DNA of 40,000 bases from contig RPFO01000153.1 in assembly GCA_009746045.1 (NCBI GenBank), forward strand, positions 271,842-311,841. The letters are read 5' to 3'. The position numbers and the translations under genes are program-made. Source of the DNA: Mesostigma viride (taxonomy: Eukaryota > Streptophyta > Mesostigmatophyceae > Mesostigmatales > Mesostigmataceae). The notes beneath the pieces are model-generated. The model saw only the letters and a program-made list of their open reading frames with translations, did no database searches and was not told the DNA's origin. Every line of letters starts with the position of its first letter. Position 1 is the stretch's first letter. Positions 19,362 to 29,488 of this stretch are shown here, one piece after another.

Positions 19362-19865
19362 TGGTACCACGAAAACGGCGCGAGAACGGTTTAAGAGTTA
19401 ATGTGGATCAGCTCCGACAACGCAATATCCTCATTCTCAAGAATTTTGAGAAGGGCCAGCATGACACCGCACACGCACTTACCGAGGCCTTGCGCGGCCC
19501 CGCATTCTTGGGGGCCGCTGCAGCTGCGCCATCACGTGACCATTGGCAGGGCCATTCGCCTGCCACTGGCCCAGCTGGCCTGGTTCTGGTCACCATGGCC
19601 ACCGTGAACGACCAGAAACGGGTCATGGGGGCCGGCCCGTCGCCTGCTCAAGGACACCCTCATCAGCATGGACGAGGACTACACCCCTGCACAGCTGGCG
19701 GCGAGAAGCAAGCTTTGGAATCACGAGAAGGTCTTGGAGAAGAGGATTAAGGGGTACGTACAGGGGGGGAAGCGTGTGCAGATGCGTCTGAAGTCGGATG
19801 GTCGCTTTGCTGCCTTCTTTGACGGTGTTGAGATTAACACTCACGGGTGTAGAGTCTCGTGGTGA
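19362..19865 (+). pseudogene. decayed LINE ORF1-type protein (unit 2)
   Basis: Duplicate of 10560-11063, with the same frame breaks. The pieces QRNILILKNFEKG and SMDEDYTPAQLAARSKLW are preserved. Confidence 0.55.
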
Positions 19866-19981
19866 GTCTACTAAGAAACGTGCTGCCCCTGGTGGTTCCA
19901 GTATAATTAGTAGACAACAACCCTATACTCGTCGGCTCGTGGCTACCAGGCTTCGGGGACAGCCTCTACTAAACAGTCCCC

Positions 19982-20062
19982 CCGTTCCACCCGGCCCTCA
20001 TATGAGGGTGGAACGGGCATATGCTATGGAACGGGCATATGCTATGGAACGGGCATATGCTT
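19982..20062 (+). repeat. 18-bp tandem repeat (unit 2)
   Basis: Duplicate of 11180-11260 with the same number of units. Confidence 0.8.
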
Positions 20063-20398
20063 CGACCTAGTCGACTGAGACACATGGAATTGTGCCGGTA
20101 TTTCGGGCTAGCTAGAACGACATCTATCAGCTGTCAGACTATTCGTAAAATACAACGTTTGCTGGGCTACCTACGCCTCTGCGTTGCGCAATCAAGCCCC
20201 CCCCCCCGAATACCCCGAACAGGCGGCAGGCTCGCATCCTACGCCTGCAGGACAAGCTACATGCGATGAAAAGCACTATTCCCTCCATCCCCCTCCCCTC
20301 CGTTCCATCCCAACCCCCACCTTCGACCGCTGCATCCACCCCCATCTCCCACCGTCGTTCTCCGCTTAACGTGCGCGAACACGGCGGCGGCGGTGGCC

Positions 20399-21566
20399 CT
20401 GCATGGCTACCGCCTGTCCGACCTGATTTATGTATGCGGATGATACCACCCTCATCGAGCGCCCCGAGCACATTCAGACCTGGCTGGACTGTCTGGGATT
20501 GGAGGCGAGGGCGGTGGGGTTGGAGATTAGTGTCAAAACCGAGGCGATGGTCATTGGGGCTACCAGTCGCCCGCCGCTTCCGCGGCTGCTAGACGGGACG
20601 GAGGTCCCGTTCCGTGATCGCTTCAAACTGCTGGGGAGCATGCTCCCTGACACCGCCGGCGATGTGGACATCCGCATCGGCATGGCCTGGGCTAGGCATC
20701 GTTCGCTCAAAACCTACTGGCACTCGAAGGACCTGGGCGAGCACCGCAAGCGAATGCTCTTCAAGGTCCTGCATGGTCCGCTCACGGTGCTCTGACACCT
20801 ATATGGCGCCGAGGCATGGACGCTCACGGACACACTGGCCGCCAAGCTAGACGGCACGGTAACCAGGATGCTACGTCAGGCCCTGAATGTAGGGTTTTCC
20901 ACACATAGGTCTTTAGAAGGCTTTGTACCAGGGCATGCCTCGCATTTCGGACGAGATTAGACAGCGTAGGATAGCATTTGTAGGACATCTTTCTCCCACC
21001 AGTCAGGTAGACACCGACCTCGGCCTGGCTCAGTGGCCCCCAGCGGCTTGGCCAGCCGGGGCGGCATATCCTGACCTGGCCTGGCCCCAAGAACATAATT
21101 TCCTAGAAAGATGCCATGACCTATTAATTACAACATAACATGCCATGACCTATTAATTAATTAATTTAATTAATTAATTAATGCCTCGTACTTCGGACGA
21201 GATTAGGCAGCGTAGGATAGCATTTGTAGGACATCTTGCTCGCACCAGCCAGCTAGGTTGACACCGCCCTTGGTCTGGCCGGCCCCCAGCGGCTTGGCCA
21301 GCCAGGGCGGCATATCTTGACCTGGCCTGGCCCCAAGGATATTCCCCGGAAGCTAGGTAAACCTGCCATGAACTACATCCAGATGTTGCTGGCCGACCTA
21401 CTAGTGATCCCAGCTCAGTTTCAGTGAACACCGCATTCACTCCCTCTCCCTTCTTTGGACTGCCATGCAGAACAAGAAGAGGTGGCAGAAGATTGTCCAG
21501 GCTTGCACGCCAGCCCCTGTGGGCAAGCCACCCCCCCCCAAGAGGAAGGGGCGTTTTGCTGAGTAG
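20399..21566 (+). pseudogene. decayed LINE ORF2, reverse transcriptase end (unit 2)
   Basis: Duplicate of 11600-12767. The YADD-containing piece is at 20430-20795. The same frame shifts and internal duplication are kept, so decay predates the tandem duplication. Confidence 0.8.
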
Positions 21567-21807
21567 TGTAGTTAGGATTTTCTATACTAGATAGCTTAGA
21601 GTTAGGTTAGTCGATTCTTCCACCTCCAACCATCCTGCAAGGAATATTAATTAATAGACACGTGACGGCGTCACGTGAGCGTAAGTCCTCAGTGGGAAGG
21701 GAACATGGGATGGAATGGATGGGGTGCAAGGAATATGTGTTACATGATTTCCCAACGGAGGCATGTTATAATTTAATTTAGTTTTAATTTAATCCCATCC
21801 CACTCGA

Positions 21808-23688
21808 TAATTTTCCGAAGCTATAACGCACTATACGATGAGCAAACGCCTCTCGACGCAACGCAGCCTGGCGGCTGCGCTCAGCAATGAAAATACGTCT
21901 GCAGCCCCGGCTGCAGCTTCGCCAACCGGCCCAGAAGGCAGCGGCGCCACTAGCCAAGCTCTAGTGGTCGCCCAGCCCCCTGCTGAGCCCGCCTCGCCCG
22001 CAGCGTCGCCTGAACCCAAGCGCAGTCGCTCTGCCGAGCCGAGTTGGACAGAGCTCGACTTTGTCGCCGAAGCCAGCCAGCCCGGCTTCCTTGACACGCT
22101 TAACCCGGAACGCATCCTGGTCTGCGTGTTTTATGGAACGCACGCCTCGCTTCTTGCACTATGCAAGCAGCTCTTCAACCAAGGTCGCCTCTTTGACCCT
22201 CGCTGGGTTCGTCTCGCCTCTTTCGACATCATTCCCAGCCTCCACCGCCCCTTCCTCCAGCAATTCGCTCTCTTTTCCCTCCTTGGACGCTCCATCGGGG
22301 AGCTTTGGCCCCCCAAGCCTCTCACCACCACCTTAACCGAATCCTCCCTCCGCTCACTCCTTAAGGAGGTCCTCGAGGAGCACGTGGACCCCATTGCTGC
22401 AGATGTGGCGGCCATCGGCGGCACGCTGACTGCCGAGCTTCCCCTCCTTTCCACCGCCACCTCCACCATCTCCACCGCCACCTCCACCCTCCTCGCCTCC
22501 TCCACCGCCACCACCTCCACCTCCGACGCCATCACCGCCCAGCTCCGTGACATCGACCAGCGTCTTAAGGACAACGCCATCGCTATCGAGGTTCTGCAGA
22601 ACACGGCAGGCCTCACCGCCCAGGCGGTGAAGGACATTGCCGCCAAGCCAGCCCCGGCTGGCCTGGCCGGCGATGCTCCTCCCATCACCACCTGGGCGGA
22701 CATGCTTAAGCAACATACCACCTCCACCACCTCCGCCGTCGCAGCCCAGCTCCAACGGCAGACGCTTGACCTCCGCGAGGAGGCCGAGCTCGCCCAGCGC
22801 AGCCTCAACGTCATTGTCAAGAACTTCACCATGGAGGAAGGTGAGACTTCCGAGAAGCTTTTGCGTGCGTTTGAGCGAGAAATCCTTGGTCGCATGGGCC
22901 TTATCGGTGAGATCGCGCTGGCCGCCCACCGCCTTCCCCGCGCACGGGGTAAGGCAGGGCCGCCCCCGCTCCTTCTCACCTTTAAGACCCCGGCGGACAA
23001 GATTTCTTTTCTCAGACGCCGCAAGCGGCTCGAGAAGACTCTCTTCACCCTTGATGACGACCTGACCCTGGCGCAGCAACAACGGCGACGGGAGCTATGG
23101 CCGACCTACCTCCAGCTCCGGCAGACCAAGGCGGGCCAGCCGGTGTACTGGAAGGGGGCGGCCATCTACGTCGGCCACAAGCCCTGGCAGGCGACCCCCC
23201 CCCCCCGCGGCCCCAGCGACTCCAGACGCCCCAGCTTAGGGGAATACAGCAGTAGTAGTGCAGAATAGATAGACCGTGGCCATGTACATGTACGCCTCCT
23301 AGAGGCACTATCCTAGCTAAGCCACGCGCTTTCCTTAATCATGTACATGTGTGCCTATGATGAGCCACACCCCAGATGATGCCTAGCTTTATTTAGTTAT
23401 GTTGTGCCCATGCAGGGAGTAACTCTCTGCTGAGACGCCATGCCCTAGCTTCTTTGTATAGCTATGCTGCTCTTCCCCCCCATGACAGGCTCCCCCTTCG
23501 CTGGGCATAGCTTGAAGATCATGGGGATGCAAGTGCCCTGGTGCACCTAGAGCAAGGGTCCTTTACATCCCCACCCTTGCAGGAAGTAGCTTAGGATGTA
23601 TGATAGGCCATATGCCCCCCTCTCAAGGGCTGTGTGCTACATATACTCCCAACGGAGTTATGTTACAATTCAATTCAATTCAATTCAA
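21808..23688 (+). mobile_element. complete ORF1-only element (unit 2)
   Basis: Duplicate of 13009-14889 with its TSDs (TCCCACTCGA at 21798-21807 and 23689-23698). It was copied as part of the large duplication and is not a second transposition. Confidence 0.85.
21838..23268 (+). CDS. LINE ORF1-type RNA-binding protein (unit 2)
   Basis: The 476-residue product is identical to that at 13039-14469: disordered N-terminus, helix-prone Thr/Ser-rich middle, RRM-like core at about 321-390 and C-terminal domain at 395-447. See that entry for the reasoning. Confidence 0.75.
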   Translation: MSKRLSTQRSLAAALSNENTSAAPAAASPTGPEGSGATSQALVVAQPPAEPASPAASPEPKRSRSAEPSWTELDFVAEASQPGFLDTLNPERILVCVFYGTHASLLALCKQLFNQGRLFDPRWVRLASFDIIPSLHRPFLQQFALFSLLGRSIGELWPPKPLTTTLTESSLRSLLKEVLEEHVDPIAADVAAIGGTLTAELPLLSTATSTISTATSTLLASSTATTSTSDAITAQLRDIDQRLKDNAIAIEVLQNTAGLTAQAVKDIAAKPAPAGLAGDAPPITTWADMLKQHTTSTTSAVAAQLQRQTLDLREEAELAQRSLNVIVKNFTMEEGETSEKLLRAFEREILGRMGLIGEIALAAHRLPRARGKAGPPPLLLTFKTPADKISFLRRRKRLEKTLFTLDDDLTLAQQQRRRELWPTYLQLRQTKAGQPVYWKGAAIYVGHKPWQATPPPRGPSDSRRPSLGEYSSSSAE

Positions 23689-23801
23689 TCCCACTCGACT
23701 GTACTGAGGACTTATTCTGATCAGGCACTCCGCAAAGGTGAAAACCATTGCGTTCAGTGCCGGGCCGCGGAAAACGCGGAAAAACGCGATCTGCAAATGA
23801 A

Positions 23802-23858
23802 TCCGACCGGAATCGAACTGGGGACCTCTCGCACCAATTTTGCTGACTATAGGACGGA
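23802..23858 (-). repeat. tRNA-Pro-like fragment (unit 2)
   Basis: Duplicate of 15003-15059. Confidence 0.5.
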
Positions 23859-24074
23859 CGTCTCCGGTTACCATGGCATCGCCAACTTACACCTACAGTC
23901 ATCCGCAAAAGTTCTCCTGTCCGGGGAGTGATGCAAGCCTTTCGGATTTGGTACTAGATAAATCACTCGAGATCTGTGTGTAGGAGTACTACACACGTGT
24001 CTGCACGCGAGACTTGTTCAGTCTCGCACCGTGAGACGGGCTGAACACGCTGAATGCTCACGTAACGCTGTTAC

Positions 24075-24606
24075 AGCAACAGTGGCGACGGGAGTTATGG
24101 CCGACCTACCTCCAGCTCCGGCAGACTGCAGGGGGGAAACCGGTATACTGGAGGGGGCGGTCATCCACGTTGACCACAAGCCCTGGCAGGCGCCCCCTGC
24201 CACCCCAGCAACACAACCCCAGTCTAGGGACTATATTGCAGTAGTGTAGATTAGTCAGGCTTAATTAGCTTAGCGCGTGGCTCACGCCTATGCGCATGTG
24301 CGCCTATAATGGGACTCCCCACGGATGATGCATTAAGAATTTCGCCAAGCTCTGCTATGCAGAGAGCTACTCTCTGCTGAGCAGCCATGCCCTAGCAATT
24401 GTTTAGCCATGATTGTTTAGCCACCCTATGTCCGCACCGTAGGTGCTGGAATACATAGTGGTGCAGGCGGACTTTGTGCACCTAGAGCAGGTGTAGTTTA
24501 CACTCTACCCTTGCAGGAAGTAGCCCAGAATGTATTAAAAGCCATATGCCCCTTCTCAGGGATATGTGCTACATGTCCCAACGGAGATATGTTACAATTT
24601 AATTTA
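24075..24606 (+). mobile_element. 5'-truncated ORF1-only element (unit 2)
   Basis: Duplicate of 15276-15807, with TSDs AACGCTGTTAC at 24064-24074 and 24607-24617. Confidence 0.85.
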
Positions 24607-24937
24607 AACGCTGTTACGTGTTAATCAAATAATTAATGAACTGCTAATAAATTGAAATTGATTATGATAATCAAATAACTAATTAACTGGCTCTGCGAGT
24701 ATTCCTGCAGTATACATTCCCAGACGACGTAGTCCTTACACGACGTTCGAATGTCATGCGTCCAGGAATAGAATTGTCTCACTTAATACTTTGCATGACA
24801 TGCATGTGTGTCTGGGCCCTTGCCAAATACCAATGCGTGCAAGTTCTTTATTTGTGATTCTCTCTTGTTGTGCTTACAACTGGACACTGGAGGCCGCTAG
24901 GAACCAGTGCCCTTATCACGCGAGGTTGCTTTTAGCT

Positions 24938-25114
24938 CAACCGTCTAGGTCTCGATGAACGTAGCCGGCCATAATGCTTAATGTCCACGGCTGCACATAT
25001 CCACCTCCATTCATTTCCATCATCCTGAACGACTCGACAAACGCGGATAAGATGACAGCAGGCTCAAGCTACCATGGTGCGGATTCTTCCAGTTTTCGGC
25101 CTCGCTGGTTGCCT
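24938..25114. repeat. dispersed repeat (unit 2 copy)
   Basis: Duplicate of 16139-16315 and related to 32918-33107 and 801-857. Confidence 0.65.
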
Positions 25115-25185
25115 AGATCATCAAGGCGAGCTCGCCCCTAGGTCTGGTGCCCAAGCAACAGAAGCCGCCCCCCCGTCCCTCGCGA

Positions 25186-26649
25186 CTACCTGAGACCACT
25201 GCCTCTCCCAACGCCACAGCACTGCAGCTCGACACGTGGCACCATGGACGGCAGCGCCGCGGTGCACCTGGCCTCCTCGTCGATGCAGTGGTTGGTCCAC
25301 GGGCGCGCGCAGTCCTGTATCGTCAGCCCGTACTTAGCCACCTTGCGCAGCGACGTGGGCGCCTCCATGCGCGGCATGACCGCGCTCGGCCGCTCCGAAT
25401 GGAACGCCTTGATGCTGGCTGGATCGTTCAGGAACTGCGTCAGCATCTTCCGCTTCTCATGGGTCCACCATCGCGCCACAAAGTTGGGCTGCGGCTCCAT
25501 GTGCCATACATCCTCCCGGGGGCAGCGGACGCGCGGCCTGCCCGGGGCCGGCCGCTTCTTCCTGCAGCTCGGCGACGCCTTGACCCCCTCCGAGGCCATG
25601 CCCACCTTCCACAGCCCGTAGAGGGCAAAGGCCTTGCCGTCGTACCACTTGGGGTAGTAGTGGCTGAAGCCATTTGTGGGGAGGGAGGAGTCGTTGGTGG
25701 CGGTGAAGCCGAACAGGGTCACCTGTCCGCACAGGTGCATCGCTGCGTGGATGCACTTCCACCCAAACGACATCTGCAGGTTGCTGTGGCCGCGGTGCAC
25801 GTTGTAGTACCCGTTCAGGCCCGAGATCTCGTCGTAGCTGACCAGGTTGCGGCCGCCGCCGCTGAGCAAGTACGCGTGGCTCAGGTTGATGGTCAGCTCG
25901 TCCCCTTCCCGGAATAGTGCACGTGCGGTGCCCTGGAACCGCAGCGTGGTGCGGGTGCCCACGTGGCGCTCGTACCCCTCGGTGGGCGCGTCGTTCAGCC
26001 GGATGACCACATCATGTGCGTCGATCTGCTGACCCACGTCACAAGACAGGAGGACGTCGGAGCTGCCCACGACAGCACACGACTTGCCCACGAGACGCAA
26101 GAGCGGGTCGATGGGGGGCACCAGCAGCTTATTCTTGAGGATGTCACGGAATGCGTCCAGCTGGCGGGTGGGATCGTCACCCAGCATGTACACCAGGTCT
26201 TTTCTAGGGGATTTGCCGTAAATGTCCAGATCAGCCTCCGCGGCGAAGAGATTAAAGGCCCACCCGGTAAACGGAACAGCCTCTTGCTTGCAAGGCAGCG
26301 GCACGGGAATGGAGCAGTCGGCGCCGGACCACGCCACCACGCAGATGCAGCGGCCCTTCACGCACATCCCACGCCGGTTGCACCCAGCGGGGCATTCCTT
26401 TGCGGAGTCTGGGTGGGGATTCACATGCTCATACATCGGCTCTTGTGTCGGCAAGGGAATTATCGTATCAGGGCGAGGAGCAGGCTGGCCCACCCGTGCG
26501 TCACTGCCCCACTGCCCCGCCCGTCCATTTGGTTCATGTCCCCGGGCTTTAACTGGTTCTAGGCATGTGGTCTGGTGGATGGCTACTACTAGCGAAACAA
26601 AGAAAAATCTGAGCCGCGAAACTAAGTCGTCTGTGCTTACGCGATTCAT
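25186..26649 (-). CDS. GT29 sialyltransferase-like protein (unit 2)
   Basis: The 487-residue product is identical to that of 16387-17850: signal anchor near 10-30, EGF-like module at 86-112, sialylmotif L from C191, motif S at 295-315, and HYY at 330-332. The flanks on both sides are duplicated too, including the likely promoter (26650-27124). Both copies could therefore be expressed, giving a doubled dose if the duplication is real. Confidence 0.85.
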   Translation of the reverse strand: MNRVSTDDLVSRLRFFFVSLVVAIHQTTCLEPVKARGHEPNGRAGQWGSDARVGQPAPRPDTIIPLPTQEPMYEHVNPHPDSAKECPAGCNRRGMCVKGRCICVVAWSGADCSIPVPLPCKQEAVPFTGWAFNLFAAEADLDIYGKSPRKDLVYMLGDDPTRQLDAFRDILKNKLLVPPIDPLLRLVGKSCAVVGSSDVLLSCDVGQQIDAHDVVIRLNDAPTEGYERHVGTRTTLRFQGTARALFREGDELTINLSHAYLLSGGGRNLVSYDEISGLNGYYNVHRGHSNLQMSFGWKCIHAAMHLCGQVTLFGFTATNDSSLPTNGFSHYYPKWYDGKAFALYGLWKVGMASEGVKASPSCRKKRPAPGRPRVRCPREDVWHMEPQPNFVARWWTHEKRKMLTQFLNDPASIKAFHSERPSAVMPRMEAPTSLRKVAKYGLTIQDCARPWTNHCIDEEARCTAALPSMVPRVELQCCGVGRGSGLR

Positions 26650-27124
26650 TCATGCCTAGATGAGACCTGGCACGCAAACGCGAGATACTTCACATAACAA
26701 AGCTACCATCGCTAGCACCGGTTAGTAAGCCTTGCTGTCAATTTTCGCGGCAAAATAATCATTGCCGCTACCTAAACGCCGCTAGTCACTTCGGGTGGGG
26801 ACCCGTAGCAACCCAATGCAATGGGAATGCGGTGCAATTGTGATTCTCTTCCCCAAGCATGTGCAACGGAATTGCGGGAATTCTTCAGTAGTAATTTATG
26901 GAGTTAAGTTATGTTGTCAGGTACACTGGCCTTGCGCTGTTGTGCAGCCAAAACGAGAAACTCCCTATTCCTCGTAAGTACGATGGAAGCCACTATTTGC
27001 AGCAACATCCGAAAGGTGACACAAGTGCGGGATGCCGCAGGTGCGGGTGACACCGAGGTACCCGCACTTGTCCGGACGCGCCGCGCTGGGCCAGAGGGCG
27101 GATTTGGCGCGAGAAGCAGGGCAT

Positions 27125-28228
27125 ACCACAAAACCGCTGTCGCGCGCAAATCGAGACTTAGCCATTTCAAGGAAGCACTGCGCCCGATGCAGGCCTGACG
27201 CAATGCTCTTTACTCCAAATTGCACGGAAGGCTCCATTATTTCGCATAACACCATGGAATTTTCAATCGTAGCAAGGTCGCTTTTACCTCGCCCGACGCC
27301 CTTCCGACGGGCCAAATCTGGACGACGAGTATGAGAGTGGAAGTGTTCTTTATAATCGTCAGAGAAATTTGGTGCGGAAAGCAGGGCATGCCATAACTGC
27401 GCTGTCGCGCGCAAATCGAGACTTCGCCACTTCACGTTGCATGGTCGATCAAAGTTTATATTGTGTCTTTCATGAAGGCCGGTGGCGGGCTGCATTTACG
27501 CAAGGGGAGCTAAGTTATGTCCTCGAAAAGTCGCATTGGCCCGGGCCTTTGCCGGGGCCCAACCTCCCACCAGGAGATTGGTTGGAGTGCTTCTTATGAA
27601 TCGTGGAGTGGCTCAGGCTGGTGGGATGATACAACGACGGGCCAATCGTGATAAAAATAGTGGCTTCCGTTTGGTAGAGCTGTCGTTAAGTAAGAGTCAA
27701 GAGCTCTGACAGGTAACAGCTGTTAAACCCAACGCGAGAGCAGACAGAGCAGCGGCCAACCCCGGCAGCCATTGCGGGGGAGTTATTCCGGGAAGTGAAG
27801 GGGCCGGCATGGACATTTATCTGAGTGTAGACTGATGTTTCAATATCTTGTTGTTTCAATAATTGTACACGTAAGCGTTTATTTCAATCCAATGGCAGGC
27901 ATATTGGCATGGATTTTTTCCTGAGTCTTACCGTGTTTGCCGTGCATGAATGTTCCAAGGCAGTCAATCTAATGACGGCATTACTATCGAATGTTCCTTG
28001 GCATCGTTGCTTCTGCAAATGGAGTGTCACTTAGAAGATTGATATTGCCTTGTAATGTTGCCGGGCGGACCAAAATCCAGGCGAGTTGCCTGCGACTGTG
28101 CTCGCCATCACCTTTCAACAGCCGTAACATGCAACTGGCGAACGGGGTTGCTGTTCTCTTTTCTTCTTTCCTGCAAGCTGTCTTGGTTTTTCTGCGTTGT
28201 CCATTGTAGGTCGATGAATGTAGGAGTA
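27125..28228. other. segment present only in unit 2
   Basis: About 1.1 kb with no counterpart in unit 1. It contains degenerate repeats: AGCAGGGCATACCACAAAACCGC at 27116 is echoed near 27380, and CTGTCGCGCGCAAATCGAGA occurs at 27137 and 27402. Short open frames here lack recognisable motifs. In unit 1 the sequence jumps from GGGCAT to GCATAAAAGCGG. Confidence 0.6.
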
Positions 28229-28715
28229 TGCATAAAAGCGGCCGTGCTTTGGGTCAGGTCCGGACGTTGCATTGTCGAGCGAGAGCCCATCAAGCAGGAG
28301 TGCTTGTTGGTTGTGATTATTTCAATTATAAACTTGTCTTTCTCGAGCAACATTAATTAATTAATTAATTAAACTCGTGCTCCCGTTGGGGAGTCACGGA
28401 GCACCGAAGTGCTTTTAATCCCTGTGTGTGCACAACAGGAGAAAGGGCAGAGACCCCCCAGTCTCCTTCATGCCTAAGGCATGCCACAGCTGCATTCGGG
28501 CGCGCTAGCTAAACGGACACGCTAACGATCCGGCAATCTGTGGGTGCAATAAGACCCATGTGAGCCTGGCATAACAAGGAAGCGTAGGAGGCGTGGCCTT
28601 TGCATGACGGGCAAGAGGATTTCAGCCGTGGGCAACCAAGCACACATGTCGTCGGGCTAGTCCGACGAGTGCGCACGTGAACCGGCACTCCCGGTCACAC
28701 ACGACACCATAGAGA
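28229..28715. repeat. end block of unit 2, with LINE tail (minus)
   Basis: Counterpart of 18326-18807. It contains a well-formed minus-strand LINE end: a GTGCTCC...GGAGCAC type hairpin with CAAC core (28378-28405) and a (TTAA)n tail at about 28352-28373. Confidence 0.8.
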
Positions 28716-29488
28716 TAGTCAGCTGCACCGCCTCATGTCGGCGAAACCCATAGTTCCATCGGAATCGTTTCAGCGGCCGGCATTTCCTCTCCGCGTTTCC
28801 TCAACCTCGTTTTCAGGATCATACTCATCGTTCCTGCATTTTCCTCTTCCACGCAGGTTGTGGCTTTTTTGAAAGCCACGAATGTACCCGGGGATGGGAC
28901 GCTTCGGCTGCCTCAATGCCTACACATTCAATACGATGTCCCCCTCTCACCTTCCTCCATCATTCCGCTCACATTGCACTACGTGTCTGTGTTTTGTTCT
29001 TTTTCTTGTTCTCGTTTGTTTTGCTGTTCTTGTCCTTTTTCTTTTACTTTACTGAGGGAGCTAGGCTGGGCTGCGCGCTGTGTGTGCTACTCTCGTGTTT
29101 TTCTGTGGGCACTTGAGAGACTAACCAAGGATCGGGCCCCCCACACGGCAATATCAGCCTTTGCTTTTGTTTACCCTCCCATATCTCTTTACAAACGCCA
29201 AAAAAACACAAAGGCAGGAGCACGGTGACTCATCTGGAACATGAAGAAGGGAAATCTTTTCGTTACAGGAAAGAGGTGTCAAGTATGACAATTGGAAGGC
29301 CCCCCCACTGGGAATCCACATGTTCCGAGTCCATTCAGCTGTGTTGTTAGCCACATCCTGCCCCGGGGAGATGCATCATGGACCACCGCTATCGCGTAAC
29401 GGGTGTTACGCAGTGAATATTGACTTACCTCAATATGCTCCGCTCTGGTTCTGTTTGATGTCTTAGCTCTCAGTGCATCTGAATCATC
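28716..29488 (+). other. 5' region of the Penelope-like element
   Basis: 773 bases between the end of the tandem duplication and the start codon. It has a T-rich stretch (about 28975-29060) and a perfect 8-bp hairpin GTGGCTTT/AAAGCCAC (28860-28867, 28872-28879). I found no hammerhead ribozyme core and no obvious copy of the 3' flank, so the exact element start and any pseudo-LTR are undetermined. Overlapping small frames are not credible. Confidence 0.4.

Larger units (their letters stand above)
18810..28715. repeat. tandem duplication, unit 2 (~9.9 kb)
   Basis: Second unit of the head-to-tail duplication. It is nearly identical to unit 1 over 18810-27124, then carries 27125-28228, which unit 1 lacks, and ends with the shared block 28229-28715. 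After 28715 the sequence leaves the repeat and the Penelope-like element region begins. Confidence 0.9.
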
